A stretch of DNA of 19,625 bases, taken from the NCBI RefSeq assembly GCF_000497445.1, contig NZ_CM002285.1, positions 1,399,446 through 1,419,070 of the forward strand. The letters run 5' to 3'. This document shows positions 6,292 through 14,773 of the stretch, piece after piece. The number at the start of each line of letters is the position of its first letter. The stretch's first letter is position 1. A program made the translations under genes and the position numbers. A model generated the notes under the pieces. The model searched no databases. It had not been told where the DNA came from and saw only the letters and a program-made list of their open reading frames with translations. This DNA comes from Streptomyces roseochromogenus subsp. oscitans DS 12.976 (GTDB lineage Bacteria; Actinomycetota; Actinomycetes; Streptomycetales; Streptomycetaceae).

Positions 6292-7806
6292 GTGCACCGC
6301 AGAATCATCGCGCCTGGGGCACTCGCGGCGGCCTCCCTCCTGCTGGCGATCCCGGCATCGGCCGCGAGCTACTCCCCCGGCGCGCCGGGCATCGGCGATC
6401 CCTACTACCCGTACTACGGCAACGGCGGCTACGACGTCTCGCACTACGACCTGAGGCTCCAATACCAGCCGAAGACGGACGAGCTGCAGGGCACGACGAC
6501 GATCCTGGCGAAGACCACACAGGACCTGTCCAGCTTCGACCTGGACTTCCTGCTGGACGTGAGCGAGGTACGGGTCAACGGCGCCAAGGCCGCCTTCACG
6601 CACTCCCAGCAGCACGAACTGGTGATCACGCCGAAGACGCCGCTGGCCAAGGGCACGCCGATCACGGTCGTCGTCCGCTACAGCGGGGTGCCGTCGACGA
6701 AGACCGCCTACGGGTTCAACAGCTGGCACCGCACGCCCGACGGCGCGGTGGCCGCCGACGAGCCCGAGGCCGCCTGGTGGTGGTTCCCGAGCAACGACCA
6801 CCCGAGCGACAAGGCCACCTACGACGTGTCGGTGGCCGTGCCGGACGGCACCCAGGCCATCTCCAACGGCACGCTGCAGGCGACCAGTTCGAAGCTGGGC
6901 TGGACCCGCTACAGCTGGCGGCAGAACAAACCGCAGGCGACCTATCTGGCCACCCTCGCCATCGGCAAGTTCGACATCACCACGGGCACCTCCGACGGCG
7001 GGGTACCGGTCATCAACGCCTACAGCAAGGACCTCGGCGACAACGACGGTGCCGCGCGGGCGAGCGTGGAGCGCACCGGGGAGATCGTCGACTGGCTGAG
7101 CAACTACTTCGGGCCGTATCCGTTCAGCACGGCCGGCGGATATGTGCCGAACACCACCACCGGGTACGCGCTGGAGACCCAGACCCGCGTGTACTACAGC
7201 CCGAAGCAGTTCGCGAAGGGCGCCAACGCCTCGGTGGTCGTGCACGAACTGGCCCACCAGTGGTACGGCGACGACGTGTCGCTGAAGGGCTGGAAGGACA
7301 TCTGGATCAACGAGGGCTTCGCGACCTACGCGCAGTGGCTGTGGTCCGAGCACGAGGGCGAGGGCACCACTCAGGAGCTGGCCGACTACGTGTACGCCTC
7401 GCACCCGGCCGACGACCCGTTCTGGACGGTCAAGCCCGGCGATCCCGGCCCGGACAAGCAGTTCGACGCCGCGGTCTACGACCGGGGTGCCCTGGCCATC
7501 CAGGCGCTGCGCAAGGCGGTCGGTGACGACGCGTTCTTCGCCATCCTGAAGGGCTGGCCGCAGGAGCACGCGTACGGCAACGCCTCGGTGGCCGACTTCG
7601 AGCGGTACGCCGAGCAGGTCTCCGGCAAGCCGCTTGCCTCGCTGTTCGACACCTGGCTGTTCCAGCCGTCGAAGCCGGCCGCGCCCGCGGGGGGCGCCGC
7701 GTCCCTGGCGAAGGCGAGCACGAAGGTGGCCCAGCCGAAGTCGTGGAAGAAGATCGAGGCGGCCCACGACGGCCAGGAGGCGGCACAGGAGGCGCGGGGG
7801 CGCTGA
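6292..7806 (+). CDS. secreted M1-family zinc aminopeptidase
   Basis: This is a 504-residue metallopeptidase predicted to cleave N-terminal residues from peptides outside the cell. The signal peptide runs MHRRIIAPGALAAASLLLA and ends near PASA, with cleavage at about residue 24. An N-terminal beta-rich domain (about 45-215) precedes the gluzincin catalytic domain. The substrate-amine loop GYALE (291-295) stands in place of GAMEN. The zinc ligands are HELAH (His318, Glu319, His322) and Glu341 in WINEGFATYA, giving HExxH-x18-E, and Tyr396 in VYDRGAL fits the transition-state tyrosine. The large C-terminal helical domain of aminopeptidase N (about 860 residues in total) is lacking, as in other short secreted actinobacterial members. 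GTG 6292 is chosen because GGAG lies about 7 bases upstream and it yields the full signal peptide. With the divergent S15 enzyme it would complement digestion of proline-containing peptides. Confidence 0.93.
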   Translation: MHRRIIAPGALAAASLLLAIPASAASYSPGAPGIGDPYYPYYGNGGYDVSHYDLRLQYQPKTDELQGTTTILAKTTQDLSSFDLDFLLDVSEVRVNGAKAAFTHSQQHELVITPKTPLAKGTPITVVVRYSGVPSTKTAYGFNSWHRTPDGAVAADEPEAAWWWFPSNDHPSDKATYDVSVAVPDGTQAISNGTLQATSSKLGWTRYSWRQNKPQATYLATLAIGKFDITTGTSDGGVPVINAYSKDLGDNDGAARASVERTGEIVDWLSNYFGPYPFSTAGGYVPNTTTGYALETQTRVYYSPKQFAKGANASVVVHELAHQWYGDDVSLKGWKDIWINEGFATYAQWLWSEHEGEGTTQELADYVYASHPADDPFWTVKPGDPGPDKQFDAAVYDRGALAIQALRKAVGDDAFFAILKGWPQEHAYGNASVADFERYAEQVSGKPLASLFDTWLFQPSKPAAPAGGAASLAKASTKVAQPKSWKKIEAAHDGQEAAQEARGR

Positions 7807-7818
7807 CCCCACTGTGGG

Positions 7819-8736
7819 CTAAGGTCTCGGTTCGGCCGCCCGCTCGAGCAGTTCGGCCCGGCCTATCGACTCCGTCCGGGAGGCCGGGACCGTGCAGGCG
7901 TACGCGCCCGCTACGGCGCCGTAGCGGGCGCAGCTCTCCGGCGGCTCGCCACTGAGGCGGCCGTAGAGGAACGCTGCGGCGAAGGCGTCGCCCGCGCCGT
8001 TGGAGTCCACCACCGGTGCGGGCGGCGGCACCGCGGGCACGCGGGTCAGCTCGCCGTCGGCCAGCAGATACGCGCCCTCGGCTCCCGCGGTGGCGACGAC
8101 GGTCCGGGCCCGGCCCCGCTCGGCGATGCGGCGCAGGGTCCGCTCGGGGTCGGTCAGCGCGGCGGCCGACAGGAAGACCACGTCCGCCGCGTACGCGAAC
8201 GGTTCGTGGTACGGGTTCTCGCCGTCCCAGTCGTGCAGATCCGTGGACAGCGGGACGCCCGTCGCGGTCAGCACCGTGAGCGCCTCGGCGCAGGGCTGGG
8301 TGATCGTCACATGGACGTGCCGGCTCGCCCCGGCCAGCGTGCGCAGCGTCTCCGGCGGGAAGCGGTCGCCGGGGCGGGCGCGGCTGGTGTCGTACAGGGA
8401 CAGGCGGCGGCCGTCGGGGCCGACGAGGTTGACCGCCCGCTTGGTCCCGGCGGGCTGCGGGAGCGCGGTCAGTCCGATGCCGTGCTCGCGGTGCAGGGCC
8501 CGCACCAGGTCGCCCTCGGGGTCGTCGCCGAGCAGATCGAGGTGGTGGGTGCGCAGACCCAGGGCAGCGAGGCCCAGCGCGATGAAGTCACCGGTCTGCC
8601 CGGCCCGGGTGCGGATCCCGGTGTCGATCATGTAGCTGTCGGCGTACGGGAGGGGCAGGGCGGGAACCTGGATGATCGTGTCCACCCCCGCGCCACCCAG
8701 CACCAGCACGTCCGCGGCATCGCTCTGTGAGGTCAT
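7819..8736 (-). CDS. PfkB-family carbohydrate kinase
   Basis: This 305-residue kinase of the ribokinase/PfkB fold is predicted to phosphorylate a sugar or nucleoside hydroxyl with ATP in the cytoplasm. The N-terminus DVLVLGGAGVDTIIQVPALP is the family's first strand. Residues 41-60 (RTRAGQTGDFIALGLAALG) replace the usual GGxxxN substrate loop. The C-terminal signature 2 is DSNGAGDAFAAAFLYG (244-259), with the anion hole GAGD and catalytic base Asp250. The usual DTxGAGD reads DSNGAGD here. The ATG at 8736 has AGGGAGG about 6-7 bases upstream. Its stop is 12 bp from the stop of the convergent M1 peptidase gene. A possible 24-codon ORF upstream overlaps its ATG by ATGA. The substrate cannot be read from the sequence; ribokinase, adenosine kinase and sugar-acid kinases are all possible. 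Confidence 0.88.
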   Translation of the reverse strand: MTSQSDAADVLVLGGAGVDTIIQVPALPLPYADSYMIDTGIRTRAGQTGDFIALGLAALGLRTHHLDLLGDDPEGDLVRALHREHGIGLTALPQPAGTKRAVNLVGPDGRRLSLYDTSRARPGDRFPPETLRTLAGASRHVHVTITQPCAEALTVLTATGVPLSTDLHDWDGENPYHEPFAYAADVVFLSAAALTDPERTLRRIAERGRARTVVATAGAEGAYLLADGELTRVPAVPPPAPVVDSNGAGDAFAAAFLYGRLSGEPPESCARYGAVAGAYACTVPASRTESIGRAELLERAAEPRP

Positions 8737-8807
8737 CCCCGCCCTCCCTCTGGTCGTACAGCCGACGGCACGGTGGCGCCACCCCGGACATATGTGATCT
8801 CCGGCAT
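8733..8807 (-). CDS. possible leaderless 24-residue leader ORF coupled to pfkB
   Basis: ATG at 8807 opens 24 codons (MPEITYVRGGATVPSAVRPE then GGRG) whose TGA (8735-8733) overlaps the pfkB ATG as ATGA, the usual geometry of translational coupling. TACGGT (8819-8814), a TANNNT -10 candidate, ends 6 bp before this ATG, so the transcript could start on the ATG. Against it, third-position G/C is only about 60 percent (14 of 23), well below the neighbours, and no homologue is known to me. The ATG also lies inside the large dyad at 8770-8818. It may be a true leader peptide or chance. Confidence 0.35.
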   Translation of the reverse strand: MPEITYVRGGATVPSAVRPEGGRG

Positions 8808-8818
8808 GACGCCACCGT
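8770..8818. repeat. nested 49-bp dyad upstream of pfkB
   Basis: Outer arms ACGGTGGCG (8770-8778) and CGCCACCGT (8810-8818) are a perfect 9-bp inverted repeat. Inner arms CCGGA (8784-8788) and TCCGG (8800-8804) are also perfect and share the same centre (8794). On the minus transcript this could fold as a stem of 9 bp, an internal loop, 5 bp and an 11-base loop. It lies between the ansP stop and the pfkB start, so it could be an RNA element, a terminator of ansP without a U-run, or an operator overlapping the candidate -10. Confidence 0.6.
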
Positions 8819-8824
8819 AGGCGA

Positions 8825-8839
8825 TGCCACTGACAGTGG
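8825..8839. promoter_or_regulatory. 15-bp palindrome downstream of ansP, upstream of pfkB
   Basis: GCCACTG-A-CAGTGGC is a perfect odd palindrome with 7-bp arms. It starts 21 bp after the ansP stop (8861) and ends before the candidate -10 of the pfkB leader. As RNA the stem would be at most 5 bp with a 5-base loop and no U-run on the minus strand, so a protein-binding operator is at least as likely as a terminator. Confidence 0.5.
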
Positions 8840-8860
8840 CTGTTGGGTTTCCCCGTGCTG

Positions 8861-10327
8861 CTACTTCGTCAGCTGCGACAGTTCCTTGTCGGTGTTGGCG
8901 GACACCCGGCGGCGCACCCCGAACCAGCCGGCGACCAGCAGGACGGCGATCACCGGGATCAGCAGGATGGTCTTGCGGCCTACGTCGGGGTCGTTCCACA
9001 TCATGCCGAGGCAGACCAACAGGAAGGCGATCGTGGCGATCTCGGTGAACGGGCTGAACTTCAGCTGGAAGTGCGGCCGGTCGACCAGGCCCGCGCGGGC
9101 GCGGCGGACGAAGACCATGTGGCAGATCATGATGATGACCCAGGTGCTGATGATCCCGAGGGAGGCGACGTTCAGCACGATCTCGAAGGCCTGGCTGGGC
9201 ACCAGGTAGTTCAGGCCGACGCCGAGCACACAGACCGCGCAGGTCAGCAGGATGCCGCCGTAGGGCACCTGGCTGCGGCTCATCCTGGCGGTGAACTTCG
9301 GGGCGGAGCCCGCCATGGCCATCGAGCGCAGGATGCGGCCGGTGGAGTACAGACCGGAGTTCAGCGAGGACATCGCGGCGGTCAGCACGACCAGGTTCAT
9401 CACGTCACCGGCCGCCGGGACGCCGATCTTGGACAGGACCGTGACGAACGGGCTCTGGTCGGCGGAGTACACGGAACCCGGCAGCAGCAGGGCGAGCAGC
9501 ACGACCGAGCCGACGTAGAACAGGCCCACGCGCCACATGATCGAGTTCACCGCGCGCGGGACGACCTTCTCCGGCTCGGCGGTCTCGCCGGCGGCCACGC
9601 CGACCAGCTCCAGGGCGGCGTAGGCGAAGATCACGCCCTGCATGACCAGGACGACCGGCATCAGGCCGTGCGGGAAGATGCCACCGTGGTCGGTGATCAC
9701 GCTCAGGCCGGGGGTGTGGCCGCCGACCTTGTGCTGGGTGGCGAGCAGGAAAATGCTGATCAGCATGAAGCCGACGATGGTGGCGACCTTGATGATCGCG
9801 AACCAGAACTCCATCTCGCCGAAGATCTTCACCGAGATCAGGTTCACGGCCAGGACCACCGCGAGGGCGATCAGGGCGAGCACCCACTGCGGGATCGAGG
9901 TGAAGAAGCTCCAGTAGTGCGTGTAGAGCGCGATCGCGGTGATGTCGGCGATACCGGTGGTCGACCAGTTCAGGAAGTACATCCAGCCGGCGACGTAGGC
10001 ACCCTTCTCGCCGAGGAATTCGCGCGCGTACGACACGAAGGAGCCGGAGGACGGCCGGTACAGGACCAGCTCGCCCAGGGCCCGGACGACGAAGAAGGCG
10101 AAGACGCCGCAGACCAGGTAGGCCAGGGCGAGTGCCGGGCCGGCGTTGTGCAGGCGGCCGCCGGCGCCCAGGAGGAGGCCGGTGCCGATGGCGCCGCCGA
10201 TGGCGATCATGTTGATGTGGCGGGCCTTGAGGTCCTTGCTGTAACCGGCGTCGCCCGCGTCCGCGGGCGTCGCCGCCGTCTGGGCAGGGGCTACGGCCTG
10301 TGCCGAATCCACGGCGTCCTTGCTCAC
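8861..10327 (-). CDS. ansP: amino-acid permease, AnsP-like (L-asparagine)
   Basis: This 488-residue inner-membrane protein belongs to the amino-acid transporter family of the APC superfamily, a proton-coupled importer with about 12 membrane helices. The first helix region, [20 protein letters not shown] (38-57), has the substrate-binding GGAIGTG loop. The following [20 protein letters not shown] and [10 protein letters not shown] blocks are very close to E. coli AnsP as I remember it, which points to L-asparagine, but related permeases take other neutral amino acids. GTG 10327 is preferred over a longer in-frame start at 10468. The extra 47 residues are Pro/Arg-rich, and the homologous segment [10 protein letters not shown] begins at residue 29. 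AGGAAAG about 12 bases upstream is a distant ribosome binding site. A 236-bp gap separates it from the divergent merR. The next gene downstream on the same strand is pfkB. Confidence 0.9.
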   Translation of the reverse strand: MSKDAVDSAQAVAPAQTAATPADAGDAGYSKDLKARHINMIAIGGAIGTGLLLGAGGRLHNAGPALALAYLVCGVFAFFVVRALGELVLYRPSSGSFVSYAREFLGEKGAYVAGWMYFLNWSTTGIADITAIALYTHYWSFFTSIPQWVLALIALAVVLAVNLISVKIFGEMEFWFAIIKVATIVGFMLISIFLLATQHKVGGHTPGLSVITDHGGIFPHGLMPVVLVMQGVIFAYAALELVGVAAGETAEPEKVVPRAVNSIMWRVGLFYVGSVVLLALLLPGSVYSADQSPFVTVLSKIGVPAAGDVMNLVVLTAAMSSLNSGLYSTGRILRSMAMAGSAPKFTARMSRSQVPYGGILLTCAVCVLGVGLNYLVPSQAFEIVLNVASLGIISTWVIIMICHMVFVRRARAGLVDRPHFQLKFSPFTEIATIAFLLVCLGMMWNDPDVGRKTILLIPVIAVLLVAGWFGVRRRVSANTDKELSQLTK

Positions 10328-10517
10328 GGGTGGTACCACTTTCCTGGTGCGCCCGGTCCTTGTGGGTCCGGGGGTCGTGCAGGGCTCGGCCCGCACCACC
10401 CTGTCGAGTTGCGGCACAGACCAAGGCAGCAGCTTCCCAGAAAGATCCGCAGGTACGCGGTGGCCCATGTCACAGAGCGTTGCTTCTCACACGATCCACT
10501 CGGGCGTCATGCGACGT

Positions 10518-10556
10518 TCACCATGGGTTTCACACTTCTGGTGAGACAGCGATACT
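10518..10556 (+). promoter_or_regulatory. merR promoter with dyad; probably leaderless
   Basis: TTCACA (10529-10534), a 16-bp spacer and GATACT (10551-10556) form a plausible -35/-10 pair. The start point would fall at or next to the ATG at 10564, and no Shine-Dalgarno is present, so the mRNA is probably leaderless. TTTCAC (10528-10533) and GTGAGA (10541-10546) form an inverted pair (5 of 6) across the -35 and spacer, where MerR proteins bind. A further perfect pair TCACCA (10518-10523) and TGGTGA (10539-10544) overlaps it. Confidence 0.5.
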
Positions 10557-10563
10557 GCTGCAT

Positions 10564-11313
10564 ATGACGACCGACGCGAGGAGCGATGCCGAGGAGCAGG
10601 CCCTCACCATCGACGAGCTGGCCGCCCGGGCGGGCGTCACGGTCCGCACCGTCCGCTTCTACGGCAGCAAGGGGCTGCTCCCGCCGCCGGAGATCGGTCC
10701 GCGCCGGGTGGGCCGTTACGGCCCCGGGCATGTGGCGCGGCTGGCTCTCATCGAGGAGTTGCAGCAGCAGGGCATGACACTGGCGGCGATCGAGCGGTAC
10801 CTGCGGCAGCTGCCGCCCGATCTCACCCCGCACGACCTGGCCATTCACCGTGCCGTGGTGGCGTCCTGGGCGCCGGACGCGGTGGACACGGTGTCACGGC
10901 GGGAACTGGAGCGGCGGGCCGGGCGGCCGCTGTCCGCCGAGGATGTCGAGCGGCTGGCCGCGATGAACGTGATCACGGAGGCGGACGGTGACACCTTCCG
11001 TGCCGACTCAGGGCTCCTCCGGCTCGGGGTGCAGCTCCTCGACGTACCGCTGTCGCAGGAGGTGATCCTCGCGGCGCGCAAGGTGCTCATCGAGCACTCG
11101 CGCGCCGCGGCTCACGAACTCTCCCAGCTCTTCCGCGGCGAGGTGGCCGAGCGGGACGCCCAGGACGTGAGGTCCCTGTCGGCGCACATGCACCCCTTGG
11201 TGGTGCAGGCGCTGCTGACGACGTTCCAGCGGTCGCTGCGGGAAGAGCTGAGCGAGTGGGTCAGCGGATCGGCTCCGGACCTCTCAGATCCGGAGCCGGA
11301 CGTCAGTCGCTGA
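10564..11313 (+). CDS. MerR-family transcriptional regulator
   Basis: This is a 249-residue regulator. The N-terminus holds the MerR winged helix-turn-helix: LTIDELAARAGVTVRTVRFY (15-34), GLLPPPEIGPRRVGRYGPGH, and the second helix pair ending IEELQQQGMTLAAIERYL. A helix that could form the dimer coil follows. The C-terminal 150 residues (from RRELERRAGRPLSAEDVERL) are helical and have no metal-binding cysteines or known drug-binding GyrI-like domain, so the signal is unknown. ATG 10564 is the only start that keeps the whole DNA-binding domain without extra sequence. No ribosome binding site is visible, which matches the inferred leaderless promoter with MerR-type dyads (likely autoregulation). 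It is divergent from ansP and overlaps fadB tail to tail by 11 bp. Possible targets are itself, ansP or the fad operon; none is proven. Confidence 0.9.
   Translation: MTTDARSDAEEQALTIDELAARAGVTVRTVRFYGSKGLLPPPEIGPRRVGRYGPGHVARLALIEELQQQGMTLAAIERYLRQLPPDLTPHDLAIHRAVVASWAPDAVDTVSRRELERRAGRPLSAEDVERLAAMNVITEADGDTFRADSGLLRLGVQLLDVPLSQEVILAARKVLIEHSRAAAHELSQLFRGEVAERDAQDVRSLSAHMHPLVVQALLTTFQRSLREELSEWVSGSAPDLSDPEPDVSR
11271..11297 (-). terminator. hairpin after fadB, inside the 3' end of merR
   Basis: GGCTCCGGA (11271-11279) and TCCGGAGCC (11289-11297) form a perfect 9-bp stem, mostly G-C, with a 9-base loop. In the fadB direction it begins 5 bases after the fadB stop codon, ideal for an intrinsic terminator, though no U-run follows, as is common in Streptomyces. 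It is encoded within the last dozen merR codons, so it could also slow transcription or protect the merR mRNA 3' end. Confidence 0.6.
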
Positions 11314-13474
11314 AACGCTCCCCCTTCTCGGCCTTCTCCACGAGCAGCGCGGGCGGAGTGAACCGCTCGCCGTAGGCCTCGGCGAGTTCCCGCGCGCGGG
11401 CCACGAAGCCCGGGAGGCCACCTTCATAGCCATTGATGTACTGCAGCACACCGCCGGTCCAGCCCGGGAAGCCGATGCCGAAGATCGAGCCGATGTTGGC
11501 GTCGGCGACCGAGGTCAGGACGCCCTCCTCAAGGAGCCGTACGGTGTCGAGCGCCTCGGCGAAGAGCATCCGCTCCTGCATGTCCCGGAACGGGATCTCG
11601 TACCCGGGCTTGCCGAAGTGCTCGCGCAGGCCCGGCCACAGTCCGGCCCGCCTGCCGTCCTCGGTGTAGTCGTAGAACCCTGCGCCGCCGCTGCGGCCGG
11701 GGCGGCCGAACTCGTCGACCATGCGGTCGATGACCGCCTCCGCCGGGTGCGCCGTCCAGGTGCCGCCGGCCTCCTCCACGGCCCGCTTCGTCTCGCCGCG
11801 GATCTTGCGCGGGAGGGTGAGGGTCAGCTCGTCCATGAGGGAGAGGACCTTGGCGGGGTAGCCGGCCTGGGCGGCGGCCTGCTCCACGGAGGCGGGCTCG
11901 ATGCCCTCGCCGACCATGGCGACGCCCTCGTTGATGAAGTGGCCGATCACCCGGGAGGTGAAGAAGCCGCGCGAGTCGTTCACGACGATCGGCGTCTTGT
12001 TGATCTGCCGGACCAGGTCGAAGGCCCGGGCCAGGGCCTCGTCGCCGGTGCGCTCGCCCTTGATGATCTCGACCAGCGGCATCTTGTCGACCGGTGAGAA
12101 GAAGTGCAGCCCGATGAAGTCGGTCTGGCGCTCCACGCCCTCGGCGAGGGTGGTGATGGGCAGGGTGGAGGTGTTGGAGCACAGCAGCGCGTCCGGGGCG
12201 ACGACGGACTCGATCTCCTGGAACACCTTGTGCTTGAGCGCGGTGTCCTCGAACACGGCCTCGATCACCGCGTCGCAGCCCGCGAGGTCGGAGACCTCGG
12301 CGGTGGGCGTGATCCGGGCGAGCAGCGCGTCCGCCTTCTCCTGACTGGTACGGCCCTTGGCGACGGCCTTGGCGCACAGCTTCTCGGAGTAACCCTTGCC
12401 CTTGGCGGCCGCTTCCTGGGAGACGTCCTTCAGGACGACGTCGATGCCGGCGCGGGCGCACGAGTAGGCGATGCCGGCGCCCATCATGCCGGCACCGAGG
12501 ACGGCGACCTTGCGGACCTGGCGGGGCTCGATGCCCTTCGGGCGGTTGGCGCCGGAGTTGACGGCCTGGAGGTCGAAGAAGAACGCCTGGATCATGTTCT
12601 TCGAGGTCTGCCCGGCGGCCAGCTCCACGAAGTAGCGGGCCTCGATGACCTGGGCGGTCTCGAAGTCGACCTGAGAGCCCTCGACGGCGGCGGCGAGGAT
12701 GTTGCGCGGGGCCGGGTAGGGCGCGCCGTTCGTCTGCTTGCGCAGGTTGGCCGGGAAGGCGGGCAGGTTGGCGGCGAACTTCGGGTTGGCGGGCGTACCG
12801 CCCGGGATCCTGTAGCCGGGCTTGTCCCAGGGCTGCTGCGACTCGGGGTTCGCGTCGATGAAGGCGCGGGCCTTGGCGAGCAGTTCCCCGGGCGTGGCGG
12901 CGACCTCGTGGACGAGGCCGTTCTCCTGGGCGCGCCGTGCGTTGTACTGCTGGCCCTGGAGGAGCACTTTCAGCAGGGCGTCGGCGATGCCGAGCAGCCG
13001 TACGGTGCGGACGACTCCGCCGCCTCCGGGGAGCAGGCCGAGGGTGACCTCGGGGCAGCCGATCTTGGTGCCGGAGATGTCGAGGGCGACCCGGTGGTGG
13101 CAGGCGAGGGCCAGTTCGAAGCCGCCGCCCAGGGCGGCGCCGTTGATCGCGGCGACGACCGGCTTGCCGAGGGTCTCGATGCGGCGCAGGTTCCGCTTGA
13201 TGGCGAGGCCGCCGTCGAAGAGGTCCTGGGCGGTCTCCGGGGTGACCCGGATCAGGTCGCGCAGGTCGCCGCCCGCGAAGAAGGTCTTCTTGGCGGAGGT
13301 GAAGATGATGCCGCGGATCGAGTCCCGCTCGGCCTCGAGCCGGTCGGTGATCGCGGCGAGGGAGTCACGGAACGCCTGGTTCATGGTGTTCGCGGACTGG
13401 TTCGGGTCGTCCAGGACGAGGGTGACGACACCCGTGTCGTCCTGCTCCCAGCGGATGGTGGTGCTCTCGGTCAT
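11303..13474 (-). CDS. fadB: fatty-acid oxidation complex alpha subunit: enoyl-CoA hydratase / 3-hydroxyacyl-CoA dehydrogenase
   Basis: This 723-residue bifunctional enzyme covers beta-oxidation steps 2 and 3: hydration of 2-enoyl-CoA, then NAD-dependent oxidation of the L-3-hydroxyacyl-CoA. The crotonase domain (about 1-200) has the oxyanion loop FFAGGDLRDL (65-74), GAALGGGFELAL with Glu120, and GCPEVTLGLLPGGGG with Glu142; the two Glu match E. coli FadB Glu119 and Glu139. The dehydrogenase domain has the NAD motif VAVLGAGMMGAGIA (323-336), HFFSPVDKMPLVEI with catalytic His457, and GFFTSRVIG (503-511), followed by C-terminal helical domains. It is close to full FadB length. ATG 13474 starts 41 bp after the thiolase stop, so the two are co-transcribed and their products probably form an alpha2beta2 complex. 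The last 11 bp overlap convergent merR, and a hairpin follows at once. Confidence 0.95.
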   Translation of the reverse strand: MTESTTIRWEQDDTGVVTLVLDDPNQSANTMNQAFRDSLAAITDRLEAERDSIRGIIFTSAKKTFFAGGDLRDLIRVTPETAQDLFDGGLAIKRNLRRIETLGKPVVAAINGAALGGGFELALACHHRVALDISGTKIGCPEVTLGLLPGGGGVVRTVRLLGIADALLKVLLQGQQYNARRAQENGLVHEVAATPGELLAKARAFIDANPESQQPWDKPGYRIPGGTPANPKFAANLPAFPANLRKQTNGAPYPAPRNILAAAVEGSQVDFETAQVIEARYFVELAAGQTSKNMIQAFFFDLQAVNSGANRPKGIEPRQVRKVAVLGAGMMGAGIAYSCARAGIDVVLKDVSQEAAAKGKGYSEKLCAKAVAKGRTSQEKADALLARITPTAEVSDLAGCDAVIEAVFEDTALKHKVFQEIESVVAPDALLCSNTSTLPITTLAEGVERQTDFIGLHFFSPVDKMPLVEIIKGERTGDEALARAFDLVRQINKTPIVVNDSRGFFTSRVIGHFINEGVAMVGEGIEPASVEQAAAQAGYPAKVLSLMDELTLTLPRKIRGETKRAVEEAGGTWTAHPAEAVIDRMVDEFGRPGRSGGAGFYDYTEDGRRAGLWPGLREHFGKPGYEIPFRDMQERMLFAEALDTVRLLEEGVLTSVADANIGSIFGIGFPGWTGGVLQYINGYEGGLPGFVARARELAEAYGERFTPPALLVEKAEKGERFSD

Positions 13475-13515
13475 GACAGTCGTCTCCGTTGAGGTCTGGT
13501 GATTCCGCGGGGAGT

Positions 13516-14730
<1,215 letters not shown>

Positions 14731-14773
14731 TGGTGTGCCTTTCGGGAGGGTGGGCCGAGCGGGGTGGGCGGGG

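Noticed and set aside
7807..7818. CCCAC-T-GTGGG dyad between the convergent M1 and pfkB stops as a terminator
   Set aside because: Arms of 5 bp with one central base cannot fold into a stable hairpin, and no U-run follows on either strand.
10328..10468. Longer start for the amino-acid permease (47 extra residues)
   Set aside because: The extra part is Pro/Arg-rich without family resemblance, and GTG 10327 gives the usual N-terminus.
8843..10567. Long plus-strand open frame opposite the permease gene
   Set aside because: The His/Asp/Gln-rich composition is an antisense artefact of membrane-helix codons; the real gene is on the minus strand.
12104..13492. Long plus-strand open frame opposite fadB
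   Set aside because: It is a mirror of the strong codon bias of fadB. Its translation is Gly/Val/Asp-rich and resembles no family, while the minus strand carries all catalytic motifs.
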